From positions 62,001 through 126,000 of the forward strand of contig NZ_JAPENM010000010.1 in assembly GCF_026342035.1 (NCBI RefSeq): 64,000 nt of DNA. Reading direction: 5' to 3'. The position numbers and the translations under genes were made by a program. Below are positions 54,287 to 63,124 of this stretch, in pieces. The notes below the pieces were generated by a model that made no database searches, was not told the DNA's origin, and saw nothing but the letters and a program-made list of their open reading frames with translations. Position 1 is the stretch's first letter. Each line of letters begins with the position of its first letter. Source of the DNA: Aldersonia sp. NBC_00410 (GTDB taxonomy: Bacteria; Actinomycetota; Actinomycetes; Mycobacteriales; Mycobacteriaceae).

Positions 54287-57200
54287 GCGTTGAAGTATTT
54301 CGCTTCCGGGTGCAGCAGCACGAACGCATCCGTCGATTGCTCCGGGTGCAGTTGCAGCTCCTCCGACAAGCGGACGCCGATCCGTTCGGCCTCGAGTAGC
54401 TCGACGAGCTTGGCCCGGTCGTCGAGGTCCGGGCAGGCGCCGTAGCCGAACGAGTACCGCGCACCCCGGTAGCCGAGCTTGAAATACTCCTGCACATCGG
54501 CCGGATCGTCGTCGGCGACCGCGTGGCCCTCGACCGTCAGTTCCTCGCGGACCCGGCGATGCCAGTACTCGGCGAGCGCCTCGGTGAGCTGCACACCGAT
54601 GCCGTGCACCTCGAGGTAGTCGCGGTAGTTGTTCGCGGCGAACAGTTCGTTGGCGAAATCGGCAATCGGCTGCCCCATCGTCACCAGCTGGAACGGCAGC
54701 ACGTCGACCCGGCCCGACTCGCGAGCATCGTCCCAGGACCGGATGAAGTCGGCGATGCACAGGAACCGGTCGCGCTGCTGGCGCGGGAAGGTGAACCGGA
54801 AGCGTTGCGTCGCATCGGGTTTGGGCTCGGTGAGCACGATGACGTCATCGCCCTGCGATACCGCCGGGAAGTATCCGTACACCACCGCGGCGTGCGCGAG
54901 CACACCGTCGGTGGACAACCGGTCGAGCCAGTAGCGCAGGCGCGGGCGGCCGTCGGTTTCGACGAGATCCTCGTAGCTCGGACCGTCGCTGCCCTTTTGA
55001 CCGCGCAGGCCCCACTGCCCCAGGAACAGCGCCCGCTCGTCGAGCAGGCCGGCGTAGTCCGACAGCGAGACGCCCTTGACGATGCGGTTGCCCCAGAACG
55101 GCGGCGTCGGCACCGGGACGTCGGCCGCGACATCGGAACGCTCGGGCACCACGATGGGAACCTCTTCGGCCTTGCGCTTTTCGGCGATCCGCCTGCTGCG
55201 TTCGTGGCGAGCCTTGCGCTCGGCGGCCTTCTCGCGCCCGGCGATCGCCTCCGGCGAGTCCGGGTCCAGACCGCCGCCGCGCTTGCGGGTCATGATGGTG
55301 TCCATCAGCCGCAGGCCTTCGAACGCGTCGCGGGCGTAGCTGACGTCGCCTTCGTAGACCTCGGTCAGGTCGTTCTCGACGTAGGACCTCGTCAGCGCCG
55401 CACCACCGAGCAGCACCGGGAACTGTTCGGCCACTCCCCTCGTGTTGAGTTCCGCGAGGTTCTCCTTCATCACCACGGTCGACTTCACCAGCAGCCCCGA
55501 CATTCCGATGACGTCGGCGCGCTTGTCGACCGCGGCTTCGAGAATCGACGAGATCGGTTGCTTGATCCCGAGATTCACCACCTCGTAGCCGTTGTTGCTC
55601 AAGATGATGTCGACCAGGTTCTTACCGATGTCGTGCACGTCGCCCTTGACGGTGGCGAGCACGATCCGGCCCTTGCCGTCGTCGTCGGTGGCTTCCATAT
55701 GCGGTTCGAGATACGCGACGGCAGCCTTCATCACCTCGGCGGACTGCAGCACGAACGGCAGCTGCATCTGGCCCGAACCGAACAGCTCGCCGACCGTCTT
55801 CATGCCGGACAGCAGCGTCTCGTTGATGATCTGCAGCGGCGGCGTGGTCTGCATCGCTTCTTCGAGGTCGGTGTCGAGCCCGTTGCGGTCACCGTCGACG
55901 ATGCGCTGCGCGAGCCGTTCGAACAGCGGCATCGCGGCCAGTTCGTCGGCCCGCGAGGCGCGCGCGTCGGCAGCGGAGACACCCTCGAACAGCGCCATCA
56001 GCGTCTGGAGCGGGTCGTAACCTTCACTGCGACGGTCATAGACCAGATCGAGTGCCACCTCGCGCTGTTCGTCGGGGATCCGGCTCATCGGCAGGATCTT
56101 CGACGCGTGCACGATCGCGGTGTCGAGGCCGGCTTCCACGCACTCGTGCATGAAGACCGAGTTGAGCACCTGGCGCGCCGCGGGACTGAGGCCGAAGGAA
56201 ATATTGGACAGACCGAGGGTGGTCTGCACGTCCGGGCGCCGTTCCTTCAGCTGCCGGATCGCCTCGATGGTCTCGATGCCGTCCCGGCGGGACTCTTCCT
56301 GCCCGGTGCCCAGGGTGAAGGTGAGCGTGTCGATGATGATGTCGCTCTCGCGCAGCCCCCAGTTGCCGGTGATGTCCTCGATCAGCCGCTCGGCGATCTC
56401 GACCTTCTTCGCGGCGGTGCGGGCCTGCCCCTCTTCGTCGATGGTCAGCGCGACCACAGCGGCACCGTGCTCGGCCACGAGCGCCATGGTCTGCTGGAAC
56501 CGCGACTCGGGTCCCGCGCCGTCCTCGTAGTTCACCGAGTTGACCGCACACCGGCCGCCGAGGTGTTCCAGCCCGGTGCGCAGCACATTGGTCTCGGTGG
56601 AGTCCAGCATGATCGGCAGGGTCGACGACGTGGCCAGCCGGCTCGCCAATTCACCCATGTCGACGGCGCCGTCGCGGCCGACATAATCGACGCACAGGTC
56701 GAGCATGTGGGCGCCGTCGCGGGTCTGGTCCTTGGCGATGTCGAGGCATTTCTGCCAGTCCTGCGCGAGCATCGCATCGCGGAATGCCTTGGAGCCGTTG
56801 GCGTTCGTCCGTTCGCCGATCATCATGATGCTGGCGTCCTGCTCGAACGGCACGGCGGTGTACATGCTCGCGACGGCCGGCTCGTGTACCGGTGTGCGCG
56901 GCGCCTTTTCGAGACCGTGCACGGCCTCGGCGACCTGCCGGATGTGTTCGGGCGTCGTGCCGCAGCAGCCACCGACCAGGGAAAGCCCGAACTCGGTGAC
57001 GAATCCGCTGAGCGCGTCGGCGAGTTCCGCTGCGCCGAGCGGGTATTCGGCGCCGTTCGCGCCGAGCACCGGCAGGCCGGCATTCGGCATGACCGAGACC
57101 GGGACGCTCGCGTGCCGGGACAGGTGCCGCAGGTGCTCGCTCATCTCGGCCGGGCCGGTGGCGCAGTTGAGCCCGATCATGTCGATACCGAGCGGTTCGA

Positions 57201-57849
57201 GCGCGGTGAGTGCGGCGCCGATCTCGCTGCCGACGAGCATGGTTCCGGTCGTTTCCACTGTGACGTGGGCGATGATCGGCAGCCGTAGCCCGAGCTGCTG
57301 CATCGCCCGCTGCCCGCCGATCACCGCCGCCTTGACCTGGAGCAGGTCCTGGCAGGTTTCGATCAGCAGGGCGTCGGCACCGCCGTCGATCATGCCGAGG
57401 ACGGCCTCGGTGTAGGCGTCGCGCAGCGCGGCGAACGGCGCGTGGCCCAGCGACGGCAGCTTGGTGCCCGGCCCGAGCGAGCCGAGCACGAAACGCGGGA
57501 TGCCGTCGCGGCCGGGACCCATCTCGTCGGCGACCTCGCGCGCGATCCGGGTGCCCTTCTCGGACAGCTCCCGGATCCGGTCGGCAATGTCGTAGTCGGC
57601 GAGGTTGGGCAGGTTGCAGCCGAAGGTGTTCGTCTCCACCGCGTCCGCACCCGCCTCGAAATACGCGCGATGGATATCGCGCAGCACATCGGGCCTGGTG
57701 TCGTTGAGGATCTCGTTGCAGCCTTCGAGGCCCTGGAAGTCGTCGAGCGTGAGATCCGCGGCCTGCAACATCGTGCCCATCGCGCCGTCGCCGATGAGGA
57801 CGCGCTTCGAGAGCGCATCGAGCAGGGCGGAGTGGAAGGGCAATGGCAT
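54283..57849 (-). CDS. metH: Cobalamin-dependent methionine synthase MetH
   Basis: The 1188-residue enzyme transfers a methyl group from methyltetrahydrofolate to homocysteine through cobalamin. Domains in order: homocysteine-binding barrel (1 to about 325; zinc cysteines in GLNCATG and GGCCGTTPEH), folate-binding barrel (about 345-610, GERTNANGSK), cobalamin cap and Rossmann domain (about 640-870; DVHDIG supplies the lower-ligand histidine), and AdoMet activation domain (about 890-1188; GYFPA and GYGACPDLDDR). The ATG at 57849 has TACCCT 6 bases upstream. It is a user of the B12 made by the cob genes of this window, and has no riboswitch. Confidence 0.97.
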   Translation of the reverse strand: MPLPFHSALLDALSKRVLIGDGAMGTMLQAADLTLDDFQGLEGCNEILNDTRPDVLRDIHRAYFEAGADAVETNTFGCNLPNLADYDIADRIRELSEKGTRIAREVADEMGPGRDGIPRFVLGSLGPGTKLPSLGHAPFAALRDAYTEAVLGMIDGGADALLIETCQDLLQVKAAVIGGQRAMQQLGLRLPIIAHVTVETTGTMLVGSEIGAALTALEPLGIDMIGLNCATGPAEMSEHLRHLSRHASVPVSVMPNAGLPVLGANGAEYPLGAAELADALSGFVTEFGLSLVGGCCGTTPEHIRQVAEAVHGLEKAPRTPVHEPAVASMYTAVPFEQDASIMMIGERTNANGSKAFRDAMLAQDWQKCLDIAKDQTRDGAHMLDLCVDYVGRDGAVDMGELASRLATSSTLPIMLDSTETNVLRTGLEHLGGRCAVNSVNYEDGAGPESRFQQTMALVAEHGAAVVALTIDEEGQARTAAKKVEIAERLIEDITGNWGLRESDIIIDTLTFTLGTGQEESRRDGIETIEAIRQLKERRPDVQTTLGLSNISFGLSPAARQVLNSVFMHECVEAGLDTAIVHASKILPMSRIPDEQREVALDLVYDRRSEGYDPLQTLMALFEGVSAADARASRADELAAMPLFERLAQRIVDGDRNGLDTDLEEAMQTTPPLQIINETLLSGMKTVGELFGSGQMQLPFVLQSAEVMKAAVAYLEPHMEATDDDGKGRIVLATVKGDVHDIGKNLVDIILSNNGYEVVNLGIKQPISSILEAAVDKRADVIGMSGLLVKSTVVMKENLAELNTRGVAEQFPVLLGGAALTRSYVENDLTEVYEGDVSYARDAFEGLRLMDTIMTRKRGGGLDPDSPEAIAGREKAAERKARHERSRRIAEKRKAEEVPIVVPERSDVAADVPVPTPPFWGNRIVKGVSLSDYAGLLDERALFLGQWGLRGQKGSDGPSYEDLVETDGRPRLRYWLDRLSTDGVLAHAAVVYGYFPAVSQGDDVIVLTEPKPDATQRFRFTFPRQQRDRFLCIADFIRSWDDARESGRVDVLPFQLVTMGQPIADFANELFAANNYRDYLEVHGIGVQLTEALAEYWHRRVREELTVEGHAVADDDPADVQEYFKLGYRGARYSFGYGACPDLDDRAKLVELLEAERIGVRLSEELQLHPEQSTDAFVLLHPEAKYFNA

Positions 57850-57855
57850 GACAAC

Positions 57856-57861
57856 AGGGTA
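57856..57861 (-). promoter_or_regulatory. -10 element TACCCT, leaderless start of metH
   Basis: TACCCT on the minus strand, 6 bases before the ATG at 57849; no ribosome binding site. Confidence 0.45.
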
Positions 57862-57944
57862 ATGGCTAGCCCGAACACTCCCGGTCCGCGGCCCACGCCC
57901 ATCCGACCCGACTAAACTCGGGGCACCGAGTGGTCGGAGACAGG

Positions 57945-58874
57945 ATGACCGCGTTGCGCTTCGGCGTCCACCTCCCGCAGATCGACTTCGGCGATCAGGC
58001 GTTCCACGTCGATCGCCTGGTCGAGTACACCGAAACCGCTGTCGCGCTCGGTTTCGACGCCATCGCTGCCAACGATCACCTGCTGTTTTCCGCCCCCTGG
58101 TTGGACGGGCCGACCGCACTGACCGCAGTCGTCGCGTGCTCCGCGGACGCGGCGCTGTTCACCACCGTGAGCAACCCGGTACTGCGCGGCCCGATGGCAC
58201 TGGCAAAGACGCTGACCTCGATCGATGTCCTTTCCGGTGGGCGGCTCGTCGCCGCGATCGCCCCCGGGTCGTCGGCGGCGGACTACCGCAGCGCCGGGAT
58301 ACCGTTCGAGCAGCGCTGGCCACGATTCGACGAGGCGGTCGCCGCCACCAGGGCGATCCTGGGCGGCCGCGACTTCACCGGTCGGTACTACACGGTCGAC
58401 GCCGAACCGCGCGCCGAACCGGTGCGCGGCGACGGCCCGCCGATCTGGATCGGGAGTTGGGGCTCGCCGGCCGGTCTGCGCCGCGTCGCCCGGTACGCCG
58501 ACGGGTGGCTGGCCTCGGCCTTTCACTCGAGCACGGCGACCATCGCGGCCGGCCGCGACCGGTTGGACGACCTGCTCCTCGCCGAGGGCCGCGATCCCGC
58601 CGACGTTCCGCTCGCGGTAGCCACGTTGTGGTTCCACATCGCGGACGCCGACGACGCGGCCCGAATTCTGCGTGAACGCGTGGCGCCCGCGCTCGCCCAA
58701 CCGGCCGACGCCCTGGCCGAGCGGGTCGCCTTCGGCCCGCCGCAGCGGGTGGCGCAACGCCTCGCTGGTTTGCATGCCGCCGGCGCGGGCCGGGTGTTCG
58801 TCTGGCCGGTCGCCGATGAGATCGACCAGTTGCGCCGCTTCGCCACCGATGTCGTACCGCTGCTGACCGGGTGA
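57945..58874 (+). CDS. LLM-class F420/FMN-dependent oxidoreductase
   Basis: The 309-residue product is a luciferase-like TIM-barrel oxidoreductase. RFGVHLPQIDFGDQ opens the barrel, LGFDAIAANDHLLF near 37-50 and the phosphate-binding region (LSGGRLVAAIAPGSSAADYRSAG, in part) near 95-120 follow. IWIGSWGSPAGLRRVARYADGW (in part IWIGSWG) is the typical late motif. Cofactor F420 is likely in this lineage but FMN cannot be excluded. The ATG at 57945 follows GGAGACAGG; TAAACT at 57913-57918 is a possible -10. Confidence 0.85.
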   Translation: MTALRFGVHLPQIDFGDQAFHVDRLVEYTETAVALGFDAIAANDHLLFSAPWLDGPTALTAVVACSADAALFTTVSNPVLRGPMALAKTLTSIDVLSGGRLVAAIAPGSSAADYRSAGIPFEQRWPRFDEAVAATRAILGGRDFTGRYYTVDAEPRAEPVRGDGPPIWIGSWGSPAGLRRVARYADGWLASAFHSSTATIAAGRDRLDDLLLAEGRDPADVPLAVATLWFHIADADDAARILRERVAPALAQPADALAERVAFGPPQRVAQRLAGLHAAGAGRVFVWPVADEIDQLRRFATDVVPLLTG

Positions 58875-58920
58875 CTCGGTCCGCGATCCCCGTCCGGCGC
58901 CCCGCATCCCGCGCAACGCT

Positions 58921-58926
58921 TACGCT
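58921..58926 (+). promoter_or_regulatory. -10 element TACGCT, leaderless start of the PAC2 gene
   Basis: TACGCT is followed by 6 bases and the GTG at 58933; a GTG 3 bases earlier is too close. Confidence 0.4.
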
Positions 58927-58932
58927 GGCGTG

Positions 58933-59826
58933 GTGAGTGATGCAGAGTTTCCGGCAGTGCCGGAACCCGAACTGCCGAAGCTGCGTGACCCGTTCCTGGT
59001 CGCAGCGTTCGAGGGCTGGAACGACGCGGGCGATGCCGCCAGCGGGGCAGTCGAGCATCTGGAACTCATCTGGGACGCCGAACCGCTCGCGGACCTCGAT
59101 TCCGAGGACTACTACGACTACCAGGTCAACCGGCCCACGGTGCGTCAGGTGGACGGGGTCACCCGCGAGATCCAGTGGCCGTCTTCGAGTCTGTCGGTGT
59201 GTTCGCCGCCGGGCAGTGACCGCGACGTCGTGCTGTTGCGCGGTATCGAACCCAATATGCGCTGGCGCAGCTTCTGCTCCGACCTGCTCGATTTCATCGA
59301 TCAGCTCGGCGTTTCCACGGTGGTCATCCTCGGTGCGCTGCTCGCCGACACGCCGCACACCCGCCCCGTCCCGGTCACCGGCTCCGCGTACAGCAAGGAG
59401 CAGGCCGAGCGGTTCAACCTCGAGCAGACCCGCTACGAGGGCCCGACCGGAATCACCGGCGTGCTGCAGGATCAGTGCGTCAATGCCGGTGTGCCCGCGA
59501 TCTCGTTCTGGGCCGCGGTCCCGCACTACGTGTCGCAGCCGCCGAACCCGAAGGCCACCATTGCGCTGCTGCGCCGGGTCGAGGACGTGCTCGACATCGA
59601 GGTGCCGCTCGGCGAACTGCCCACGCAAGCCGAGGAATGGGAGTCCGCAGTCAGCGACATGACCGCGGACGACGAGGAGATCAGCGAGTACGTGCGCTCG
59701 CTCGAGGAACGCGGTGACGCCGAGGTCGACATGTCGGAGACCATCGCGAAGATCGACGGCGACGCGATCGCAGCCGAGTTCGAGAAGTACCTGCGCCGCC
59801 GGGGACCGGGGAACTTCGGGCCCTAA
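58933..59826 (+). CDS. PAC2-family protein, Rv2125 homologue
   Basis: The 297-residue product belongs to the PAC2 (proteasome assembly chaperone 2-like) family. It has PFLVAAFEGWNDAGDAASGAVEHL (in part FEGWNDAGDAAS) near residues 20-43, VLLRGIEPNMRW near 98-109, VVILGALLADTPHTRPVPVTG near 130-150 and a C-terminal acidic helix region. In eukaryotes PAC2 helps assemble the 20S proteasome; whether the actinobacterial protein does so is unproven, although the genome has a proteasome. The structure of Rv2125 has a purine-nucleoside-phosphorylase-like fold. The MFS gene follows after 3 bases. Confidence 0.9.
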   Translation: MSDAEFPAVPEPELPKLRDPFLVAAFEGWNDAGDAASGAVEHLELIWDAEPLADLDSEDYYDYQVNRPTVRQVDGVTREIQWPSSSLSVCSPPGSDRDVVLLRGIEPNMRWRSFCSDLLDFIDQLGVSTVVILGALLADTPHTRPVPVTGSAYSKEQAERFNLEQTRYEGPTGITGVLQDQCVNAGVPAISFWAAVPHYVSQPPNPKATIALLRRVEDVLDIEVPLGELPTQAEEWESAVSDMTADDEEISEYVRSLEERGDAEVDMSETIAKIDGDAIAAEFEKYLRRRGPGNFGP

Positions 59827-59829
59827 CCC

Positions 59830-60993
59830 GTGATCTCGACGAAGCCGTTCGGCCGGGCGGCGCTCTACGTCGGTGGATTCCTCGGCCCGTTCGGCGGCGG
59901 CGTGGTCAGCGCCATGTTGGTGGAAATGGGCGACGATTTCGACGTCAGCGTCGGGACCGCGGCCTCCTCGCTCACTGCCTACCTGTTCCCGTTCGCGGCG
60001 CTGCTGCTCGTCTCCGGCACCCTCGGCGCACGCTGGGGCGCCCGCCGCACTGTCCGGATCGCCTACTTCGTCTACATCGTCGCCTCGCTGACCTGCGCGC
60101 TCGCCCCGGTATTTGCGGTCCTGCAGGCCGGTCGCGTGCTGCAGGGCTGCGCGAATGCGTTCACCACGCCGTTGCTGATGGCGGCGCTCGCCGCGTCGAC
60201 CCCGGCGCACCGGCTCGGCCGCGCGCTCGGCACCTTCGGCGCGTTGCAGGCGGCCGGACAGACCAGCGCACCGCTGGTCGGCGGTATCGCCGCGGAAGTC
60301 AACTGGCGGTGGGCGTTCGTGGTGATCGCGGTCGTCGCCGCTGCGCTGTGCGCGGTCGGCGTGCCGAAGTCCATGCGCCCGGACGGCTCCGACACCGAAC
60401 GCTCCGAAACCGCACGCTCCGATACCCCGGCGCAGCGGCCACGACTGCGGGAGGCGATGCGCCCGGACGTACTGCGGATGGGCGGTGTTGCGCTGCTCGC
60501 GTGGGGTGCGCTCGGCGGACTGAGCTTCCTGGTGGCATTCCGGGTGCAAGACGATTTCGGCCTCGGCCCGACCGGTCGCGGCCTGGTGCTGACCTGCTTC
60601 GGCCTCACCGGCATCGTCGCGGCGCGGCCATTGGGGTCCGCGATCGACCGGATCGGCCCCCGGCGCGCGGTGCTGATCGGGTCGCTGTCCGGTGCGGTCC
60701 TGATCGCGACGACCGGGACCGCCGGCCTCCTCGCGGTCACCGTGGCGTCCTGGGCGGCGGCCGGTATCCCCGGACAATTGATGCTGGTCGGGGTCAACTC
60801 CGCAGTGCTCGGCTCCGGCGGCCCGAACCGCGGTGGGGCGGTGTCGGTGGTGCAGTCGTTCCGTTTCGCAGGGGCGGCGCTGGCACCACTGGTGCTGACA
60901 CCGATCTACACCGAACACGCGGCGGCGAGCTTCCTCATCCCGGCGGTGCTGCTGGCCGTGCTCGCGCCGTTGCTCATGCCGAGACGCGTGTGA
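59830..60993 (+). CDS. MFS transporter
   Basis: The 387-residue product has 12 predicted transmembrane helices in two halves. Loop 2-3 motif LGARWGARRTVRIAYF (about residues 65-80) is MFS motif A. The middle loop (about 180-210) is acidic and short with DTERSETARSDTPAQ. Near-end sequence NRGGAVSVVQSFRFAGAAL is typical of drug or metabolite exporters. Substrate unknown. It starts at a GTG 3 bases after the PAC2 stop and is co-transcribed with it. Confidence 0.85.
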   Translation: MISTKPFGRAALYVGGFLGPFGGGVVSAMLVEMGDDFDVSVGTAASSLTAYLFPFAALLLVSGTLGARWGARRTVRIAYFVYIVASLTCALAPVFAVLQAGRVLQGCANAFTTPLLMAALAASTPAHRLGRALGTFGALQAAGQTSAPLVGGIAAEVNWRWAFVVIAVVAAALCAVGVPKSMRPDGSDTERSETARSDTPAQRPRLREAMRPDVLRMGGVALLAWGALGGLSFLVAFRVQDDFGLGPTGRGLVLTCFGLTGIVAARPLGSAIDRIGPRRAVLIGSLSGAVLIATTGTAGLLAVTVASWAAAGIPGQLMLVGVNSAVLGSGGPNRGGAVSVVQSFRFAGAALAPLVLTPIYTEHAAASFLIPAVLLAVLAPLLMPRRV

Positions 60994-61001
60994 CGGCTCG
61001 G

Positions 61002-61403
61002 TCAGACGTTCACATCGAAGCCGAGATCGACATCGCAGGCGGCTTGCCCGCCGCGGATTCCCCAGTTCTCGGTCGCGCTCTCGCGCAAGACGATCGTGAC
61101 GTGGTTCGCGGGAATGCCGAGCGCCCCGAATCGGCCGACGATCTCCCGATAGAGATCGCGCTTGGCTTGCACGGACCGACCGGTGAAGCAATCGATGGAG
61201 ACGAACGTGTACCGATCGGGATTCGTCAGGCCCGGTGAGTACGACAACCGGTGCGGCGCGTGTACGACCAGCCGCACATGCTTGTCCTGCGGCGGAATAC
61301 GGAATGCGGCGACGAGCGCGCCGTGGACCGCATCGATGATGGCCGTCTCTTCCGCCTCGGTGTACTGGCGGCGAACCTCTATCTGTGAACTCGGCACGGT
61401 CAT
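61002..61403 (-). CDS. Tautomerase-family protein
   Basis: The 133-residue product is a Tautomerase_2-type member of the 4-oxalocrotonate tautomerase superfamily. It has VRRQYTEAEETAIIDAVHGAL, YTFVSIDCFTGRSVQAKRDLYREIV (in part VSIDCFTGRS) and VTIVLRESATENWGIRGGQAA (in part), where the late NWGIRGG is typical. The start ATG at 61403 leaves Pro as the fourth residue, so the classical N-terminal Pro catalyst is not exposed unless processing removes three residues. Substrate unknown. It follows the hydroxylase gene by 45 bases. Confidence 0.8.
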   Translation of the reverse strand: MTVPSSQIEVRRQYTEAEETAIIDAVHGALVAAFRIPPQDKHVRLVVHAPHRLSYSPGLTNPDRYTFVSIDCFTGRSVQAKRDLYREIVGRFGALGIPANHVTIVLRESATENWGIRGGQAACDVDLGFDVNV

Positions 61404-61448
61404 GATCCTCACACGGTCGAGTCCCCTCGTTCGACCCGTAGCTGGCCG

Positions 61449-62333
61449 TCAGCTGATCGGCACAGCCGATTGTGGTGCTGCCTGGATCGGTTCGGGTTGT
61501 GCGGGCTGCCAGCCCGGGCCACGGAACACGTGGCCGAAGCGATCCCGCCAGCGGCCCGCGGTGCGGACGTCACGCCAGATGTTGGCGTATTCACCGAAGG
61601 CGACGCGCACGGGATTGAACGTGTCGATGTTCTTGGTCAGTCCGTAGACGGGCCGTTCGCGCTCGCCGGCGAAGGTACCGAACATCCGGTCCCAGATGAT
61701 CAGGATGCCGGCATAGTTCCGGTCCAGGTATGCCGGGTTGGACGCGTGGTGCACGCGGTGATGCGACGGCGTGTTCCAGATGAATTCGATGGGCCGCCAG
61801 AACTTCCCGACCCGCTCGGTGTGCACGAAGAACTGATAGAGCAGGCTGATCGATTGCTGCAGCAGGATCATCCACGGCGAGAAGCCGAGGAACGCCAGCG
61901 GCAGCCAGAACGGCAGCGAGGTCATCGGTGTCCAGGTTTGCCGCAGCGCCGTGGACAGGTTGAAGTAGGTGCTCGAGTGGTGCACGACGTGACTGCCCCA
62001 CAGCACCCGCACGGTGTGATGTAGCCGGTGGAACCAGTAGTAGGCGAAGTCGTCGAGCAGGAACAGCGCGATCCAGGTCCACGGGTTTGTCGCCGACAAG
62101 TGCACCGGTGCAACGAGATACGCGGCCGAGTACACGGCGATCACGACCAGCTTCCAGCCGATGTTGATCACCACGTTGCCCAGCCCCATGCCGATGCTCG
62201 TCGAGGAGTCGCGCAGGTCATAGCCGCGGAATTGGCCGGATTGGTCGTCGTCGCGCAGGAAGCGGAACGACACGCCTTCGATGAGCATGGCGATCACGAA
62301 GACCGGGATCGCGTGCGCGATGAGATCGAACAC
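61449..62333 (-). CDS. Sterol desaturase/fatty acid hydroxylase-family membrane protein
   Basis: The 294-residue product has four to five membrane helices and the di-iron histidine boxes HRLHH (near residue 103-107), HVVHHSS (near 116-122) and HHRVHHASN (near 190-198), the full set for an FA_hydroxylase domain. It may hydroxylate or desaturate a lipid; substrate unknown. It is 12 bases after a FadR-type regulator on the same strand, and the FadR-like operator implies control by a fatty acid or acyl-CoA. Starts at a GTG with GGGAG 10 bases before. Confidence 0.87.
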   Translation of the reverse strand: MFDLIAHAIPVFVIAMLIEGVSFRFLRDDDQSGQFRGYDLRDSSTSIGMGLGNVVINIGWKLVVIAVYSAAYLVAPVHLSATNPWTWIALFLLDDFAYYWFHRLHHTVRVLWGSHVVHHSSTYFNLSTALRQTWTPMTSLPFWLPLAFLGFSPWMILLQQSISLLYQFFVHTERVGKFWRPIEFIWNTPSHHRVHHASNPAYLDRNYAGILIIWDRMFGTFAGERERPVYGLTKNIDTFNPVRVAFGEYANIWRDVRTAGRWRDRFGHVFRGPGWQPAQPEPIQAAPQSAVPIS

Positions 62334-62345
62334 TGGCCGGGCTCC

Positions 62346-63059
62346 CTATTTCGTCGCGACGAGGCGGTCGAGCCGATCGACTACACCACCGAGCAGGTCG
62401 GTCGCCATCTCGTGTGCGCGATCCGCGTCTCGGTGTGCGAGATGGCCGGCGAGGACGACGAGCGCGTCGCCGTCGGCGTACTCGTCGAGCAGTCCGGCGA
62501 TCGTCTCCGGTCCGATCGCGTCGATCGCGGCGACGAGTGTGTTCAAGCCGAGCCGGTAGGCGATGTTCGCGCTGCCGTCGACGACCGCGGTCCAGAAGCG
62601 CAGGTTGGCAACGACCAGCACAACCGGATCCGAATCGGGTGGCGGGTAGCTGCGTGCGAGTTCGCCGATCCGTTCGATCGCGGCGTCGGTTCCGGTTTCG
62701 GCGCATAGTCGGGCCGCGTCGGCGCCGATCGAACGTCGCATCCGAACCATGTCGCGCAGGATCTGCACGGGATGAACCGGCGCGATTCGCGCGATGTCCA
62801 CCAGGACGTCGAGGCCGGCACTGGTCCGCCAATCCAGCACACGCGTCGCGCCGCCCTGGGTGATCTGCACCAGTCCGCTCTGCTGCAGGCGCTTCAACGC
62901 TTCTCGCACGACATGCCTGCTGACCTGGAAGGACTCGGCGAGATCGCGTTCGGCGGGCAGCGCGTCGTCGGCGACGAAGCGGCCGGCGAGGATCTCCTCC
63001 ACGAGCTGGGCGTACACCGCGTCGGACAGTGCGGTGCGCGAAACGGGTCCGATGGGCAC
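62346..63059 (-). CDS. FadR-subfamily GntR transcriptional regulator
   Basis: The 237-residue product has a GntR winged-helix domain: VSRTALSDAVYAQLVEEILAGRF, LPAERDLAESFQVSRHVVREALKRLQQSGLVQITQGGATRV (in part LAESFQVSRHVVREALKRLQ, near residues 40-60). The C-terminal FCD domain is all-alpha with Arg/His residues (MVRMRRSIGADAARL, HLAHRDADRAHEMATD) that may bind a ligand or metal. The GTG at 63059 was chosen because TTGACA and CACCCT sit 18 bases apart with the start 6 bases later; an in-frame TTG at 63095 overlaps the -35. It heads the operon with the hydroxylase and probably represses itself. Confidence 0.85.
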   Translation of the reverse strand: MPIGPVSRTALSDAVYAQLVEEILAGRFVADDALPAERDLAESFQVSRHVVREALKRLQQSGLVQITQGGATRVLDWRTSAGLDVLVDIARIAPVHPVQILRDMVRMRRSIGADAARLCAETGTDAAIERIGELARSYPPPDSDPVVLVVANLRFWTAVVDGSANIAYRLGLNTLVAAIDAIGPETIAGLLDEYADGDALVVLAGHLAHRDADRAHEMATDLLGGVVDRLDRLVATK

Positions 63060-63065
63060 AGGAAA

Positions 63066-63111
63066 AGGGTGCCGACCGAATGGCTCACTTGTCAACTGGT
63101 TGGACCAGTTG
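63066..63111 (-). promoter_or_regulatory. FadR-type operator over the -35 of the regulator's promoter
   Basis: CAACTGGTTGGACCAGTTG (63093-63111) is a perfect inverted repeat with 8-base arms and a 3-base centre. It is very close to the E. coli FadR consensus AACTGGTCNGACCAGTT. On the minus strand TTGACA (63090-63095) is the -35 and CACCCT (63066-63071) the -10, so a bound regulator would block RNA polymerase. A second, weaker AGTT-N5-AACT site lies at 63112-63124. Confidence 0.75.
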
Positions 63112-63124
63112 AGTTGTACTAACT

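Noticed and set aside
54523-57288. 921-residue plus-strand open frame
   Set aside because: Antisense to metH; His/Arg/Gln/Val-rich shadow without domains.
58375-61191. 938-residue minus-strand open frame
   Set aside because: Antisense to the LLM, PAC2 and MFS genes, each with clear family motifs.
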